Positions 35,510 to 44,821 are shown, counted from the stretch's first letter. The stretch: DNA of 64,000 nucleotides from Flavobacteriaceae bacterium UBA5950 (GCA_002430545.1 DJCM01000004.1:1-64000), one strand, 5' to 3'. Numbers and translations: made by a program. The notes: generated by a model from the letters alone, not told the origin.

Positions 35510-35540
35510 GTAATATAATCAAGAGATTGTGCAGGACAAA
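35510..35540 (-). promoter_or_regulatory. Candidate promoter of the DUF1800-DUF1501 operon
   Basis: On the minus strand TTTG (35537-35540) is followed after 19 bases by TATATTAC (35510-35517). The spacing fits the Bacteroidota promoter, but the -7 box has two mismatches from TAnnTTTG. Confidence 0.35.
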
Positions 35541-35638
35541 AATTAATTTATATATAAATCATCATTTTTGTGAAAATAATTAACACCTCAGCAATATTCA
35601 ATATAAATTTATACATTTAAATTAAAATACTTAAAAAA

Positions 35639-36529
35639 ATGAAAACACTCATCGAATCCCTTTTTTCCGAAAAATCAAAAAAGATGAGTGAAAAAATCAT
35701 CATCAATATTGCAATTTTTAGCTTTGTTGTTCACTTGATTTTAATTTTTCTCAACCAATTTGGTGTCTTTGGAAGCCAATATGAAGGTTCTAGTTTTTTC
35801 TCAAGCCCCATTGCTGCGATTTACACTCCTTTTTCCTTTATTCTTCTATATGAGGTTTATCTATTGATTTATTATTTGCCAAAATCAATGACGATTTACA
35901 TCGGAAAGCAATATGAAATCATCATGCTGATTGTCATTCGCAGATTGTATAAAGATTTATCACAACTTGAACTGAGTGATAATTGGTTTAGTATCAAAGA
36001 AGACCTCCAATTTACATACGATTTGTTGGGAACAATCATTCTCTTTATTTTGATTCATCTGTTCTACAAAATGAATAAATATCGCGTGCGAAAACTGCTA
36101 AAATACACTGAAACAAGATCTGAAATCATACGTTTTATCCAAATTAAAAAGAGGATTGCTTTGTTCTTGGTGCCATTGTTTTTTGTGATGGCCCTTTATG
36201 CCTTTGGAAATTGGGCGTACATCACTTTTCTAAACCCTTCCGAAGTGACTGACTTGGCCAATATCAACAACCTATTTTTTGACGAGTTCTTCACTGTTCT
36301 CATCCTTGTTGATGTGCTACTGTTGTTGTTTTCTTTCACGCACACAGACAAGTTTAACAAGGTGATACGCAACTCAGGGTTTGTGATTTCCACAATACTG
36401 GTCAAGCTATCTTTTGGAACTGAGGGGCTTTTGAATTCAGTTCTCATTGTTACAGCAGTTGGCTTTGGGGTGTTGATCTTATGGATTCACATGATGTTTG
36501 AGAAAAATAAAATCCCGACCAACTATTAA
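35639..36529 (+). CDS. Integral membrane protein of unknown function
   Basis: No family was recognised for this 296-residue protein. It has about six or seven hydrophobic segments (roughly 22-41, 55-80, 128-146, 173-195, 220-238, 247-265, 268-285), with basic loops such as KMNKYRVRKLLKY between them. A short charged N-terminus precedes the first helix. It is divergent from the DUF1800 gene and ends just before the 3' end of the convergent 6S RNA gene, with no terminator of its own visible. Confidence 0.7.
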   Translation: MKTLIESLFSEKSKKMSEKIIINIAIFSFVVHLILIFLNQFGVFGSQYEGSSFFSSPIAAIYTPFSFILLYEVYLLIYYLPKSMTIYIGKQYEIIMLIVIRRLYKDLSQLELSDNWFSIKEDLQFTYDLLGTIILFILIHLFYKMNKYRVRKLLKYTETRSEIIRFIQIKKRIALFLVPLFFVMALYAFGNWAYITFLNPSEVTDLANINNLFFDEFFTVLILVDVLLLLFSFTHTDKFNKVIRNSGFVISTILVKLSFGTEGLLNSVLIVTAVGFGVLILWIHMMFEKNKIPTNY

Positions 36530-36533
36530 AAAA

Positions 36534-36695
36534 AGCCCACACTAGTAGAGTTTTGTATAAACTCTGAAATAAACAGGTTTGAGGCTACCAAATTGTTCAA
36601 GGATCCACTCGAAGGCGGCTTGCTTTTGCAACTTAAACTCACCTCTTTTAATTGAATTAGTGTTGAGTTTATCAAAAATAAAACCAATGCAGGCT
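36534..36695 (-). ncRNA. ssrS: 6S RNA (RNA polymerase regulator)
   Basis: The region downstream of zapA on the minus strand folds as expected for 6S RNA. The 5' end AGCCTGCATTG (36685-36695) pairs over 11 positions, with several G-U pairs, with the 3' end TAGTGTGGGCT (36534-36544). Inside, AAACTCA pairs with TGAGTTT, and AGAGTTT pairs with AAACTCT near the 3' end; a large central open region remains. A T-run follows the 3' end. Linkage of ssrS to zapA is seen in E. coli and, to my knowledge, in flavobacteria. 6S RNA mimics open promoters and holds RNA polymerase in stationary phase. The ends are approximate. Confidence 0.65.
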
Positions 36696-36723
36696 ATGTA
36701 TTGTAATCAATGACCGTATGTAG

Positions 36724-37002
36724 CTATGTTATCGCAGATAACATCTCATCAATAGTACGTAATTTTTTTTCAATTTCATCAGTACTTTCACTACTTTTTT
36801 CTCCTTCTTGACGAAGCTGAAGAGCAAGCTGCAAAGCACACATTGCTAACACATCTTGCTTGTCTTGTACAGCATAATTTTGCTCATAATGCTTCATCAT
36901 TTTCTCGATTTGCTTGGCCGAATCTCTCAAAAATGCCTCTTGCCCCTCTGTCACACTGAGTGGGTACACTCGATCGCCAATTGAAATTTTAATTTTTTGC
37001 AT
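36724..37002 (-). CDS. zapA: Cell division protein ZapA
   Basis: This 92-residue protein fits ZapA in length and pattern. The N-terminal globular part (KIKISIGDRVYPLSV) is followed by a helix with RDSAKQIEKMM and a C-terminal coiled coil (about 45-92). ZapA crosslinks FtsZ filaments at the division site. The gene follows the coiled-coil protein gene by 3 bp and precedes the 6S RNA, which may be processed from the same transcript. Confidence 0.9.
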   Translation of the reverse strand: MQKIKISIGDRVYPLSVTEGQEAFLRDSAKQIEKMMKHYEQNYAVQDKQDVLAMCALQLALQLRQEGEKSSESTDEIEKKLRTIDEMLSAIT

Positions 37003-37005
37003 TTG

Positions 37006-37299
37006 TTAGGATAGTGATAAAAATTCTAAACAAGCATCAATTTCAGCGATGAGTTTATCAATTTGTGTTTTGGCTTTGGTGCTGCTTTGGCCAACGCCTT
37101 TTATCGATTTGGCTGTTTTTGCAGCCTCCAATTTCATTCGCAAATCACGAATCGTAGTGCTTTTTTGTTCCAACTCTTGTTTCGATACATCAAGTCGCTC
37201 ATGCAAAGTTTTGTTTTCCTCCTGCAAATTCTTCATTTGCGCAACCACAACTTGCAATCGGCTGGCAATGGAATCGACAAGTTGGGTCGTGCTTTGCAT
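37006..37299 (-). CDS. Coiled-coil protein upstream of zapA (ZapB-like)
   Basis: This short protein (97 residues from the ATG at 37297-37299) is almost entirely a predicted coiled coil (about 15-75; MKNLQEENKTLHERLDVSK). Small coiled-coil proteins at this position next to zapA are common in Bacteroidota and may be division factors of the ZapB kind; the assignment is by context. An in-frame ATG exists at 37323, but a strong promoter at 37321-37352 overlaps it and would start transcription downstream, so the internal ATG is preferred. Confidence 0.72.
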   Translation of the reverse strand: MQSTTQLVDSIASRLQVVVAQMKNLQEENKTLHERLDVSKQELEQKSTTIRDLRMKLEAAKTAKSIKGVGQSSTKAKTQIDKLIAEIDACLEFLSLS

Positions 37300-37320
37300 C
37301 AAAATTTTGTTTGTACCTCT

Positions 37321-37352
37321 CAAAGGTAAAAGATTAGATCAACCAAAGCAAA
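37321..37352 (-). promoter_or_regulatory. Bacteroidota-type promoter of the zapA operon
   Basis: On the minus strand TTTG (37349-37352), a 20-base spacer and TACCTTTG (37321-37328) match the TTTG-N19/20-TAnnTTTG consensus exactly. Transcription should start near 37314. This is the best promoter match found in the window, and it fixes the start of the downstream gene. Confidence 0.65.
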
Positions 37353-37397
37353 CAATGCAGACTTTTACTTTTTGTTGTAAACCCTTATTTTTACATC

Positions 37398-39074
37398 ATG
37401 CGAGGATCTCTAGGACTGGTCTTATTTTTGATTTCACATGTACTTTGTGCCCAAAACAATGACCAACAAGATTACGCCCTTCCCATCGACATTCCGATAT
37501 TTCTGTCTGGCACTTTTGGTGAGCTGAGAAGTTCGAACATACATGCAGGAATTGATATCAAAACACAAGGGCGCGAAGGTTTTCCAATCAAGGCGGTTTC
37601 GGATGGCTATGTGTCACGTATTAAGGTCTCAACATATGGGTATGGGAAGGCTATCTACGTCAATCATTTCGATGGCAATACGTCTGTTTATGCCCATTTA
37701 AAAAAATTCTCTTCCCCTGTTGTATTGAAGGTGAGAGAGAAACAATACAATGCTGAATCTTTTGAAGTTGAGCTTTTTTTAAATCCAGAAGAACTCCCAG
37801 TTTCGAAAAATCAGATCATCGGATTTTCAGGAAATACTGGAGGATCATTTGGCCCTCATCTTCATTTTGAACTTCGTGAAACAAATACCCAAAAACCAAT
37901 TAACCCTCTCCTCTCCTACTACAATATAAAAGACTCTGTCAGACCAGTAATCAGAGCTTTATTCGCCTATCCAATTGGTGAAAATGCGATTATCAATGCA
38001 TCACAACAAGAACTTCAAATCCCATTTCGGAAGGTAAATGACAGCATCTATGTTGCTGATAAAATTGAGGCCATTGGTACAATTGGGTTCGGGATAATCA
38101 GCTATGATCGACATGATAATACATATAATAAAAATGGTGTTTATGGCATCACTGCAAAATTGAATGGCATACAAATCAAGGGCATAAAGTTTTCAAAAAT
38201 TCGCTTTTCAGACTCTGAACATCTCCCAACACTTATTGATTATCAAAGGTATAGTCGCACACGACAGCGTGTGCAAAAACTTTTTCGGTCATCCTCGAAT
38301 GAGTTGGAGTTTTTCAATCATGTTGATGATGGATATATAGAGGTTGAGGTGGAAAAGAACTATGCCTATCAAATCAAAGTTGAGGATGCCAATCAAAACA
38401 ATCGCTATCTCCTGGTGCCAATCGTTGGGAAAGAGCAAGAGGTTGCAGTACTACAAAAGAAACGCCCAGAGGGGAAAGAAATTGAAACAAACAGAGATTA
38501 CTTGTTCCTTTATGATGGTGCTGAAATATATATTCCAAAAAATGGGGTGTATGATACCAGCCGATTTGAGCTTGGGTTTGAGGAAAATGAACTGAAAGTC
38601 GAGGCAGATCACGTAGCGATACGAAGAGATTTTCAAATCAAAATCAACGCCCCCGACTCTATTGATGGACACTATTTGGGTGTCAAATCTAAAAAGGGAA
38701 AAATAAGGTTTGTGAGCAACACCATTCGTGACAATCAGTTTATTGCAAAAACCAAAAAAACAGGAATCTACTCTGTTGCGCAAGATACAATTCCACCATC
38801 TATCAAGCCAGCGCAGCAATATGATCAGCGTTGGCTATCCAATTTTAAAACCTTGCGATTTACTATCGATGACAAGGAAACAGGAATCAGTTCGTATCAT
38901 GCAACGATCGATAGAAAGTGGGCTTTATTTGAGTATGAACCCAAGAAAAAAGAACTCACATTCAACTTCGATAAGTACTTTACTTTAGAAGGCACAAAAC
39001 ATTCGCTTGAAATTAGCGTTATTGACAATGTAGGAAACGAATCGACCCATCAATTGGAATTCTTTAGAAAGTGA
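37398..39074 (+). CDS. M23-family metallopeptidase (LytM type)
   Basis: This 558-residue exported protein has a signal peptide (1-18, ending LCAQ). The M23 domain (about 40-170) has zinc ligands H49 and D53 in HAGIDI and H156 in GPHLHFELRE, with H100 in VYAHL and H154 as catalytic histidines. All residues are intact, so it should be an active peptidoglycan endopeptidase rather than an EnvC-like activator. The remaining 380 residues form beta-rich domains without a recognised family. The stop overlaps the start of the next gene by 4 bases (GTGA). Confidence 0.9.
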   Translation: MRGSLGLVLFLISHVLCAQNNDQQDYALPIDIPIFLSGTFGELRSSNIHAGIDIKTQGREGFPIKAVSDGYVSRIKVSTYGYGKAIYVNHFDGNTSVYAHLKKFSSPVVLKVREKQYNAESFEVELFLNPEELPVSKNQIIGFSGNTGGSFGPHLHFELRETNTQKPINPLLSYYNIKDSVRPVIRALFAYPIGENAIINASQQELQIPFRKVNDSIYVADKIEAIGTIGFGIISYDRHDNTYNKNGVYGITAKLNGIQIKGIKFSKIRFSDSEHLPTLIDYQRYSRTRQRVQKLFRSSSNELEFFNHVDDGYIEVEVEKNYAYQIKVEDANQNNRYLLVPIVGKEQEVAVLQKKRPEGKEIETNRDYLFLYDGAEIYIPKNGVYDTSRFELGFEENELKVEADHVAIRRDFQIKINAPDSIDGHYLGVKSKKGKIRFVSNTIRDNQFIAKTKKTGIYSVAQDTIPPSIKPAQQYDQRWLSNFKTLRFTIDDKETGISSYHATIDRKWALFEYEPKKKELTFNFDKYFTLEGTKHSLEISVIDNVGNESTHQLEFFRK

Positions 39075-41497
39075 AAAATACATTCATTGTCCTTTTATGC
39101 ATCTTCACCTTTGGGAATTCGATTGCCCAACAAGCAACTGTGCGTGGCATTATTACAGACGATCGTCAACAACTGATTCAAAATGCAACTGTTGTTTCTG
39201 AACTGGGTGGCACAACTTCCAATGAAAATGGCTTTTATTCTTTGCAAGTGCAATCAAAAAAGAATATCCAAATTATCTTTCAACATATTGGCTATGAAAA
39301 TAGTATTGTAAAACTGCAACTATTGCCAGGTGAAGTCTATGAATTTAACCCTGTGATCAAGGAGTCGGAAGAGCAAATTGCTGAGGTAATTGTTCAGGCC
39401 AATCGAGAGCGAGTGGTTAAAGGAATGACAGCTTTGACGCCAGAAACCATTCGCAATATCTCAGGTGCAAATGCAGGAGTAGAAAACCTGCTGATTAGTT
39501 TACCAGGGGTCAACTCAAATAATGAATTGAGTACGCAGTATGCTGTTCGTGGGGGTAACTATGACGAAAATTTAGTGTATGTCAACGAAATCGAAGTCTA
39601 TAGACCTCAATTGATTCGATCTGGGCAACAAGAGGGTTTGAGTTTTCTGAACCCTGACATGATTAAAGAAGTCCAATTTTCTGCTGGTGGATTTGAAGCA
39701 TCATATGGAGACAAAATGTCGTCTGTTCTTGACATCACTTACAAAAGCTTTTTAGAAAATCAAACGCAATTGTCATTGAGTCGATTGGGAATGAATTTGA
39801 GTTTGGCTCTTGGAAATCAAAAGTGGAATGTGATCAGTGGTTTTCGTCATAGAGATAATGCCTTGCTTGTCGATCAGAAAGAAACGGAGACCAATTTCAA
39901 TCCTAGTTTTACAGATTTTCAAACCTTTGCAACTTATTATCATCTCGACAAGTTGTTTTTTAACGTACTCGGCGCTTTTTCTATTAATAAATATCGATAC
40001 GAACCCATTTATCGGGAAACAAATTTTGGTACAATAGAACAACCAAAATCATTGGTCGTCTATTATGATGGAAACGAAAATGACAATTACACTGCCTTCA
40101 CAGGAGCATTAAAAACGACTTGGATTCCGAACAACAACAACAGCTATCGGCTGATTTTGTCAAACTATCAATCTGTTGAAAAAGAGCATTTTGATATTTT
40201 GGCACAATATGCACTAGGAGAGCCCAATACATCCATTGGTAGTGATGACTTGGGGCAAGTTACATTCACAGAGGGCGTGGGCTCACAGCTCACCCATGGG
40301 CGAAACAATTACGCTGCTCAAATCATCAGCGCAAAGCTCAAAGGAAAACATATCGATGGTATGCATCAAATCGATTGGGGCGTTGGATATAAAACAGAAA
40401 ATATAGATGATCGCCTTGTTGAGTGGGAGGTTGTGGACTCTGCTGGTTTTTCCATTCGGCCACCTAGTGGCACGATTACAAATGACCAACCCTACAAATC
40501 TTTTAGAGGTCCACTCGTCCCTTTTGCCTATGTCCGAGCAACCAATGCAACCGAGATACAGCGAATGACTGGCTATTTGCAGTGGAGTCATAGGGGGCTC
40601 GCTAAAAATACACTCTATTGGCTTACAGCAGGCCTTCGTGGGCAGCGCTGGCAGTTGAACAATGAAAAGCCCAAATACATTATTAGCCCTAGGTTGCAGC
40701 TGAGTTTTCGACCAAAATATAAGGACTATTTGCTGTATCGTTTTGCAACAGGTATCTACGCACAGCCGCCATTCTATCGAGAATTGCGCACGAGCGAAGG
40801 ACTCATTAACCCTGCGGTTGATGCGCAAAAAGCAATCCATGTCTCTTTTGGAAATGAATATCGCTTTTCCATTTGGGATCGCCCATTTTTATTCCAATCT
40901 GAACTCTATTACAAACTCCTAGATAAAATCAATGCCTATTCTGTAGAGAATGTTCGAATTCGTTATGAGGCCAATAACAACACCATGGGATATGTTTATG
41001 GTTTTGACTTACGATTGAATGGAGAGTTTGTTCCTGGAACAGAATCTTGGATTAGCCTAGGGCTGATGTCAACTGAAGAAAACAGAAACAACAGGGGATA
41101 TATTCCAAGACCTACTGATCAACGTTTTAAGTTTGCCATGCTCTTCCAAGATTATGTGCCCTCCATGCCTTTTTTAAAAATGAATTTAAATCTGGTCTAT
41201 AATTCTGGTCTTCCTGGGGGTGCCCCAAACTATGCAGATCCATACAATTATACTGGTCGCCTGAGAGACTATAAAAGAGCTGATTTAGGAATTTTTTATG
41301 TCATAAATGATGAAAAGAAAAAGAGGCTACCTTTTTTCAAAGACCTGATGGTTGGCTTTGAAATTTTCAATGTCTTTGATGTTCAAAATGCAATTACAAT
41401 GACATGGGTGCGAGACGTTTCTAGCAAGTCACAATTTGGTATCCCAAACTATATGACCCCAAGAGTTTTTAATATCAAATTGAATGCCAGTTTTTAG
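39071..41497 (+). CDS. TonB-dependent receptor with carboxypeptidase-regulatory-like domain
   Basis: This 808-residue outer-membrane receptor starts at a GTG overlapping the upstream stop. A signal peptide (about 1-19, ending SIAQ) is followed by a regulatory-like beta domain (about 22-100) and a plug with IAEVIVQANRE, YAVRGGNYDENLVYVNEIEVYRP and FSAGGFEASYGDKMSSVLDI. The barrel ends NIKLNASF with a terminal Phe. The YGDKxSSVLD motif marks a conserved, broadly distributed Bacteroidota receptor group whose substrate is not known. Coupling to an M23 peptidase hints at envelope maintenance. Its 3' end overlaps the convergent cysteine desulfurase gene by 4 bases. Confidence 0.88.
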   Translation: MKNTFIVLLCIFTFGNSIAQQATVRGIITDDRQQLIQNATVVSELGGTTSNENGFYSLQVQSKKNIQIIFQHIGYENSIVKLQLLPGEVYEFNPVIKESEEQIAEVIVQANRERVVKGMTALTPETIRNISGANAGVENLLISLPGVNSNNELSTQYAVRGGNYDENLVYVNEIEVYRPQLIRSGQQEGLSFLNPDMIKEVQFSAGGFEASYGDKMSSVLDITYKSFLENQTQLSLSRLGMNLSLALGNQKWNVISGFRHRDNALLVDQKETETNFNPSFTDFQTFATYYHLDKLFFNVLGAFSINKYRYEPIYRETNFGTIEQPKSLVVYYDGNENDNYTAFTGALKTTWIPNNNNSYRLILSNYQSVEKEHFDILAQYALGEPNTSIGSDDLGQVTFTEGVGSQLTHGRNNYAAQIISAKLKGKHIDGMHQIDWGVGYKTENIDDRLVEWEVVDSAGFSIRPPSGTITNDQPYKSFRGPLVPFAYVRATNATEIQRMTGYLQWSHRGLAKNTLYWLTAGLRGQRWQLNNEKPKYIISPRLQLSFRPKYKDYLLYRFATGIYAQPPFYRELRTSEGLINPAVDAQKAIHVSFGNEYRFSIWDRPFLFQSELYYKLLDKINAYSVENVRIRYEANNNTMGYVYGFDLRLNGEFVPGTESWISLGLMSTEENRNNRGYIPRPTDQRFKFAMLFQDYVPSMPFLKMNLNLVYNSGLPGGAPNYADPYNYTGRLRDYKRADLGIFYVINDEKKKRLPFFKDLMVGFEIFNVFDVQNAITMTWVRDVSSKSQFGIPNYMTPRVFNIKLNASF

Positions 41498-42642
41498 TAG
41501 TTGATGTATTCTTCCAACACTTTCACAAGCTGATCAATATCTTTTTTGGTATTGAATTTAGAAAAGGATAGGCGAATCGAAGGAGATTGCAATTGCTGAT
41601 CTGAAAGGATATGATTCAGCACATGAGAACCTGTTTCACTTCCTGCTTGACAAGCACTTCCCTTGGAACAACAAATTCCCTTCAAGTCAAGGGTAAACCC
41701 AAGTAAATTTGCTTTGTCTGCACTCATTGGGATTCGAACATTTAAAATCGTGTAAGTGCTCTTCGATAAATCGTCACAACAACCATTGAAAGAAAGGTTT
41801 GGAATTTTGCTCGCAAGTTGCGCTATGCAATAGCTTTTGATGTCAGCTATTTTTGATTGATCGTCGTCCAAATTCGTGTAAGCATGTGAGAAGGCTTCCC
41901 CCAATCCAACAATATTATGAACACTCTCTGTTCCTGCACGAAGACCCCTCTCTTGACCTCCACCAAAGAGCAAACTTTGAAGTCCTGTTTCTTTTCGAAT
42001 AAAAACAAAACCAATGCCTTTTGGACCATGGAATTTATGTGCTGCTGCAACTAAAAAGTCAATTGGTAATTCTTGTAAATTAAAACGACAATGACCTATC
42101 GATTGGACTGTGTCAGAATGGAAAAATGCATTGTTTTTTCGACAAAGATTTCCAATGGTTTCCAAATCTATGATCGTGCCCAATTCGTTATTGACATGAA
42201 TGAGGCTCACCAATTTCTTAGTGTTGTCGTTTTGCAAAAGTCTTTCAAGATCATCAATATCAGGTGACCCATCAGGCAAAACCTTGACATATTGGACTGT
42301 GACGGCAGCTGTTTTTTCTAGGTTTTCGACTGCATGAAGCACAGCGTGATGTTCGATTTTTGAAGTGATGATTGTCTCAATCCCCAACCCATGTACAGCA
42401 CCTTGCAAAATCATATTGTCACCCTCAGTTCCGCCAGACGTAAAAATAATTTCCTTAGGTTGCGCACCCAATTCTTTCGCTATCGACTTTCGTGTGTTTT
42501 CGATTATACTTTTTGCTGTTCTTCCTTGACTGTGAATTGACGATGGATTGCCAAATGAAGCTGACAAAGTTTGTGTCATGATGTCAACAACCTCCTCTAA
42601 AACAGGTGTCGTTGCAGCATTGTCAAGATAAATGGAATCCAT
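41494..42642 (-). CDS. Cysteine desulfurase (NifS/IscS family)
   Basis: This 382-residue PLP enzyme moves sulfur from L-cysteine to a persulfide for Fe-S cluster or thio-cofactor assembly. The PLP lysine is K203 in AAHKFHGPKG; the N-terminal YLDNAATTP and GGTEGDN motifs are present. The catalytic Cys is C331 in SKGSACQAGS, on the short-loop (group I-like) active-site segment. No iscU or suf gene is beside it. It follows the ornithine aminotransferase gene by 9 bp, suggesting cotranscription. Confidence 0.92.
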   Translation of the reverse strand: MDSIYLDNAATTPVLEEVVDIMTQTLSASFGNPSSIHSQGRTAKSIIENTRKSIAKELGAQPKEIIFTSGGTEGDNMILQGAVHGLGIETIITSKIEHHAVLHAVENLEKTAAVTVQYVKVLPDGSPDIDDLERLLQNDNTKKLVSLIHVNNELGTIIDLETIGNLCRKNNAFFHSDTVQSIGHCRFNLQELPIDFLVAAAHKFHGPKGIGFVFIRKETGLQSLLFGGGQERGLRAGTESVHNIVGLGEAFSHAYTNLDDDQSKIADIKSYCIAQLASKIPNLSFNGCCDDLSKSTYTILNVRIPMSADKANLLGFTLDLKGICCSKGSACQAGSETGSHVLNHILSDQQLQSPSIRLSFSKFNTKKDIDQLVKVLEEYINY

Positions 42643-42651
42643 AATGACTAG

Positions 42652-43944
42652 TTACGAAGGTTCAAATTCACGCAGGGTATCAATAATAATTTTGATACAA
42701 GTCAGAAGTTCATCATTCGTGATCACTAGTGGTGGTGCAAAGCGTATAATGTTACCATGAGTTGGCTTTGCCAACAATCCTTTTTCTTTAAAGGCCATGC
42801 AAATATCCCAAGCCAAGGAACCCTCTTGACTGTCATTGATTACAATTGCGTTGAGAAGACCTCGGCCACGAACGCCAACAAGTACTTTACTTTCGCTTTT
42901 ATATTCGTTCAGATGCGCTCTAAAAATCTGACCAAGCGAACGAGCATTTTGTGCAAGTCTTTCATCTTCAATCACTTGCAAAGATGCCATTCCAACTGCA
43001 CTGGCAACTGGATTTCCTCCAAAAGTACTGCCATGCTCGCCTGGACGAATCACCTCCATCACTTCACGATCGGCCAAAACAGCTGAAACTGGATATACGC
43101 CGCCTCCTAAGGCTTTGCCTAGAATTAGAATATCTGGTCTTGCATAGGTTTCTTGTTGTTGCTCGCATGCCGATTGGCAAGAGCAATTACCACATACAGC
43201 AAGTAGCGATCCTGTTCGACCAATTCCAGTTTGAATTTCGTCAGCCATAAATAACACATTGTGTGCGTTGCACAAGGCTTGAACCTTTTGCATATAGTCA
43301 TCACTTGGTGTGTTCACACCTGCTTCACCCTGAATGGGTTCAACCAAAAAACCAACAATATTGGGTCGTTCGTTGAATACTTTTTCAAGTGCATCTGGAT
43401 CGTTGTAAGCGATGGATATAAACCCTGGTGTGAAAGGACCAAAATCTTTTTGGGAGACAGGATCTGTGGAGAATGAAACAATCGTCGTTGTTCTGCCATG
43501 AAAATTATTTTGGCAAACAACAATCTCAGCTTTGTTTTCAGCAATTCCTTTTTTTTGAACACCCCACTTGCGAGCAAGCTTGATCGCTGTCTCAACAGCT
43601 TCAGCACCGGTATTCATGGGCAACATCATGTCAAACCCAAAATAAGAAGTTGCCATTTTAGCAAATTGACTAAACTTATCGTTGTGAAATGCACGAGAAG
43701 TAAGTGACAATAGATTGGACTGATCAGCCAAAGCTTTTACAATCTTGGCATTTGAATGACCCTGATTCACTGCTGAATACGCTGATAAAAAATCGATATA
43801 TTTCTTTCCTTCTACATCCCATACATAAATACCTTTCCCTTTTTTAAGCACAACAGGCAGAGGGTGATAGTTATGTGCTCCATAGCGAAATTCGTCTTGG
43901 ATATAATCGTCAGCGGCATGCACAACTTTTGGGATCATAGTCAA
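42652..43944 (-). CDS. rocD: Ornithine aminotransferase
   Basis: This 430-residue class III PLP aminotransferase converts ornithine and 2-oxoglutarate into glutamate semialdehyde and glutamate. The early YGAHNYHPLPVVL and LSAYSAVNQGH segments are diagnostic for OAT. NTGAEAVETA binds the cofactor phosphate, ADEIQTGIGRTG carries the PLP Asp, and K277 in ILGKALGGG is the Schiff-base lysine. A Cys-rich insertion (C251, C254, C256, C260; CGNCSCQSAC) lies between the ADEIQ motif and K277. It is absent from the classical OATs I know and could bind a metal. An ATG two codons in is an equally good start. Confidence 0.93.
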   Translation of the reverse strand: MTMIPKVVHAADDYIQDEFRYGAHNYHPLPVVLKKGKGIYVWDVEGKKYIDFLSAYSAVNQGHSNAKIVKALADQSNLLSLTSRAFHNDKFSQFAKMATSYFGFDMMLPMNTGAEAVETAIKLARKWGVQKKGIAENKAEIVVCQNNFHGRTTTIVSFSTDPVSQKDFGPFTPGFISIAYNDPDALEKVFNERPNIVGFLVEPIQGEAGVNTPSDDYMQKVQALCNAHNVLFMADEIQTGIGRTGSLLAVCGNCSCQSACEQQQETYARPDILILGKALGGGVYPVSAVLADREVMEVIRPGEHGSTFGGNPVASAVGMASLQVIEDERLAQNARSLGQIFRAHLNEYKSESKVLVGVRGRGLLNAIVINDSQEGSLAWDICMAFKEKGLLAKPTHGNIIRFAPPLVITNDELLTCIKIIIDTLREFEPS

Positions 43945-43984
43945 AATTTTTTACGAAAGTAACTAAATTTTGAATCAAAAAAAA

Positions 43985-44821
43985 CTAGATGGGCATCCCA
44001 AAAAGACTTTCAATCTTGTTTAACAAGCTTTTGTATTTATTACGTGGATGGGTATCTTAAACCCATTGGACATTATGTAAAAATAACTGAGACCACGTTC
44101 GATTTTTGAAATTTCGTGTAGATTAACAATGTGCGATCGATTGAGTCGATAAAACACATTGGGATCGAGGATATCTTCAATTTTGTTTAGGACAACTGAG
44201 CAAGGTTTAACAGATTCATCTCGCATAACCACAGTTGACTTTCCACCCTCTGAGTATGACGCCTCAATAAATACGATGTCTTTTGAATATACAATATCAA
44301 TCGAATTTTTATTTTTAATCAGAACTGGTTTATCAAGACTTAAATTAGCATTGGAAAATTTTTAAATGGCACTAGAGTCATAGAGTAGCTTTTCATTTTT
44401 CCTGTCTTTTTCTCTGATTTTATCAATGGTGTTTGTAAATCTTGGATTTCGATTGGCTTCATTAAATAATCAACAACCTCGTATTGAATTGCTTTTAAAG
44501 CAAATTCGTCATGAGCAGTGCATATGACGATGTGTATATCTGAATAATCGATATTGTCTGAGTCATCACCATCGTCAAAATATCAAATACATCATTGACA
44601 AGGCCAAAATATCAAAGCCTGTGCCTTCATCCAATATCATATCCAAAAAAATGATATCTAGTTCACTCAAATTATCCTCATTTTCAAGATATTCTAATGC
44701 TGCTCTTTTTTCTGAAACTTCCGCCAATCTCAGTGTCTGTACTGTATTTTTCTAGGTAATAGGATAATAATTCGAGGTTTATAGGCACATCATAAACTAA
44801 AATAGATTTTAATTTTTTCAT
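43985..44821 (-). pseudogene. LytTR-family response regulator, multiply frameshifted
   Basis: Minus-strand sequence starting at ATG 44819-44821 (MKKLKSILVYDVPINLELL) encodes a receiver domain broken across frames. The phosphoacceptor region IIFLDMILDEGTGFDIL is in one frame, IVICTAHDEFALKAIQYEV with YLMKPIE in another, and NTIDKIREKDRKNEKLLYD in a third, ending at a TAA. A LytTR DNA-binding domain follows (VLIKNKNSIDIVYS, DIVFIEAS, FYRLNRSHIVNL). A last shift near 44048 separates it from the natural C-terminus RNKYKSLLNKIESLFGMPI before TAG 43985-43987. At least four small indels and one stop are needed. No sensor kinase lies nearby. Clustered sequencing errors are an alternative explanation, though the neighbours are clean. 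Confidence 0.85.

Noticed and set aside
36531..36544. GCCCACAC motif as a terminator of the membrane-protein gene at 35639
   Set aside because: It has no local pairing partner on the plus strand; it is better explained as the 3' strand of the 6S RNA closing helix.
40283..40840. A 185-codon antisense open frame within the TonB receptor gene at 39071
   Set aside because: It overlaps conserved barrel sequence and shows no motif or start context of its own.
44020..44232. A stand-alone 70-residue LytTR protein
   Set aside because: Upstream and downstream frames continue the same protein after small indels, so it is part of a broken response regulator.
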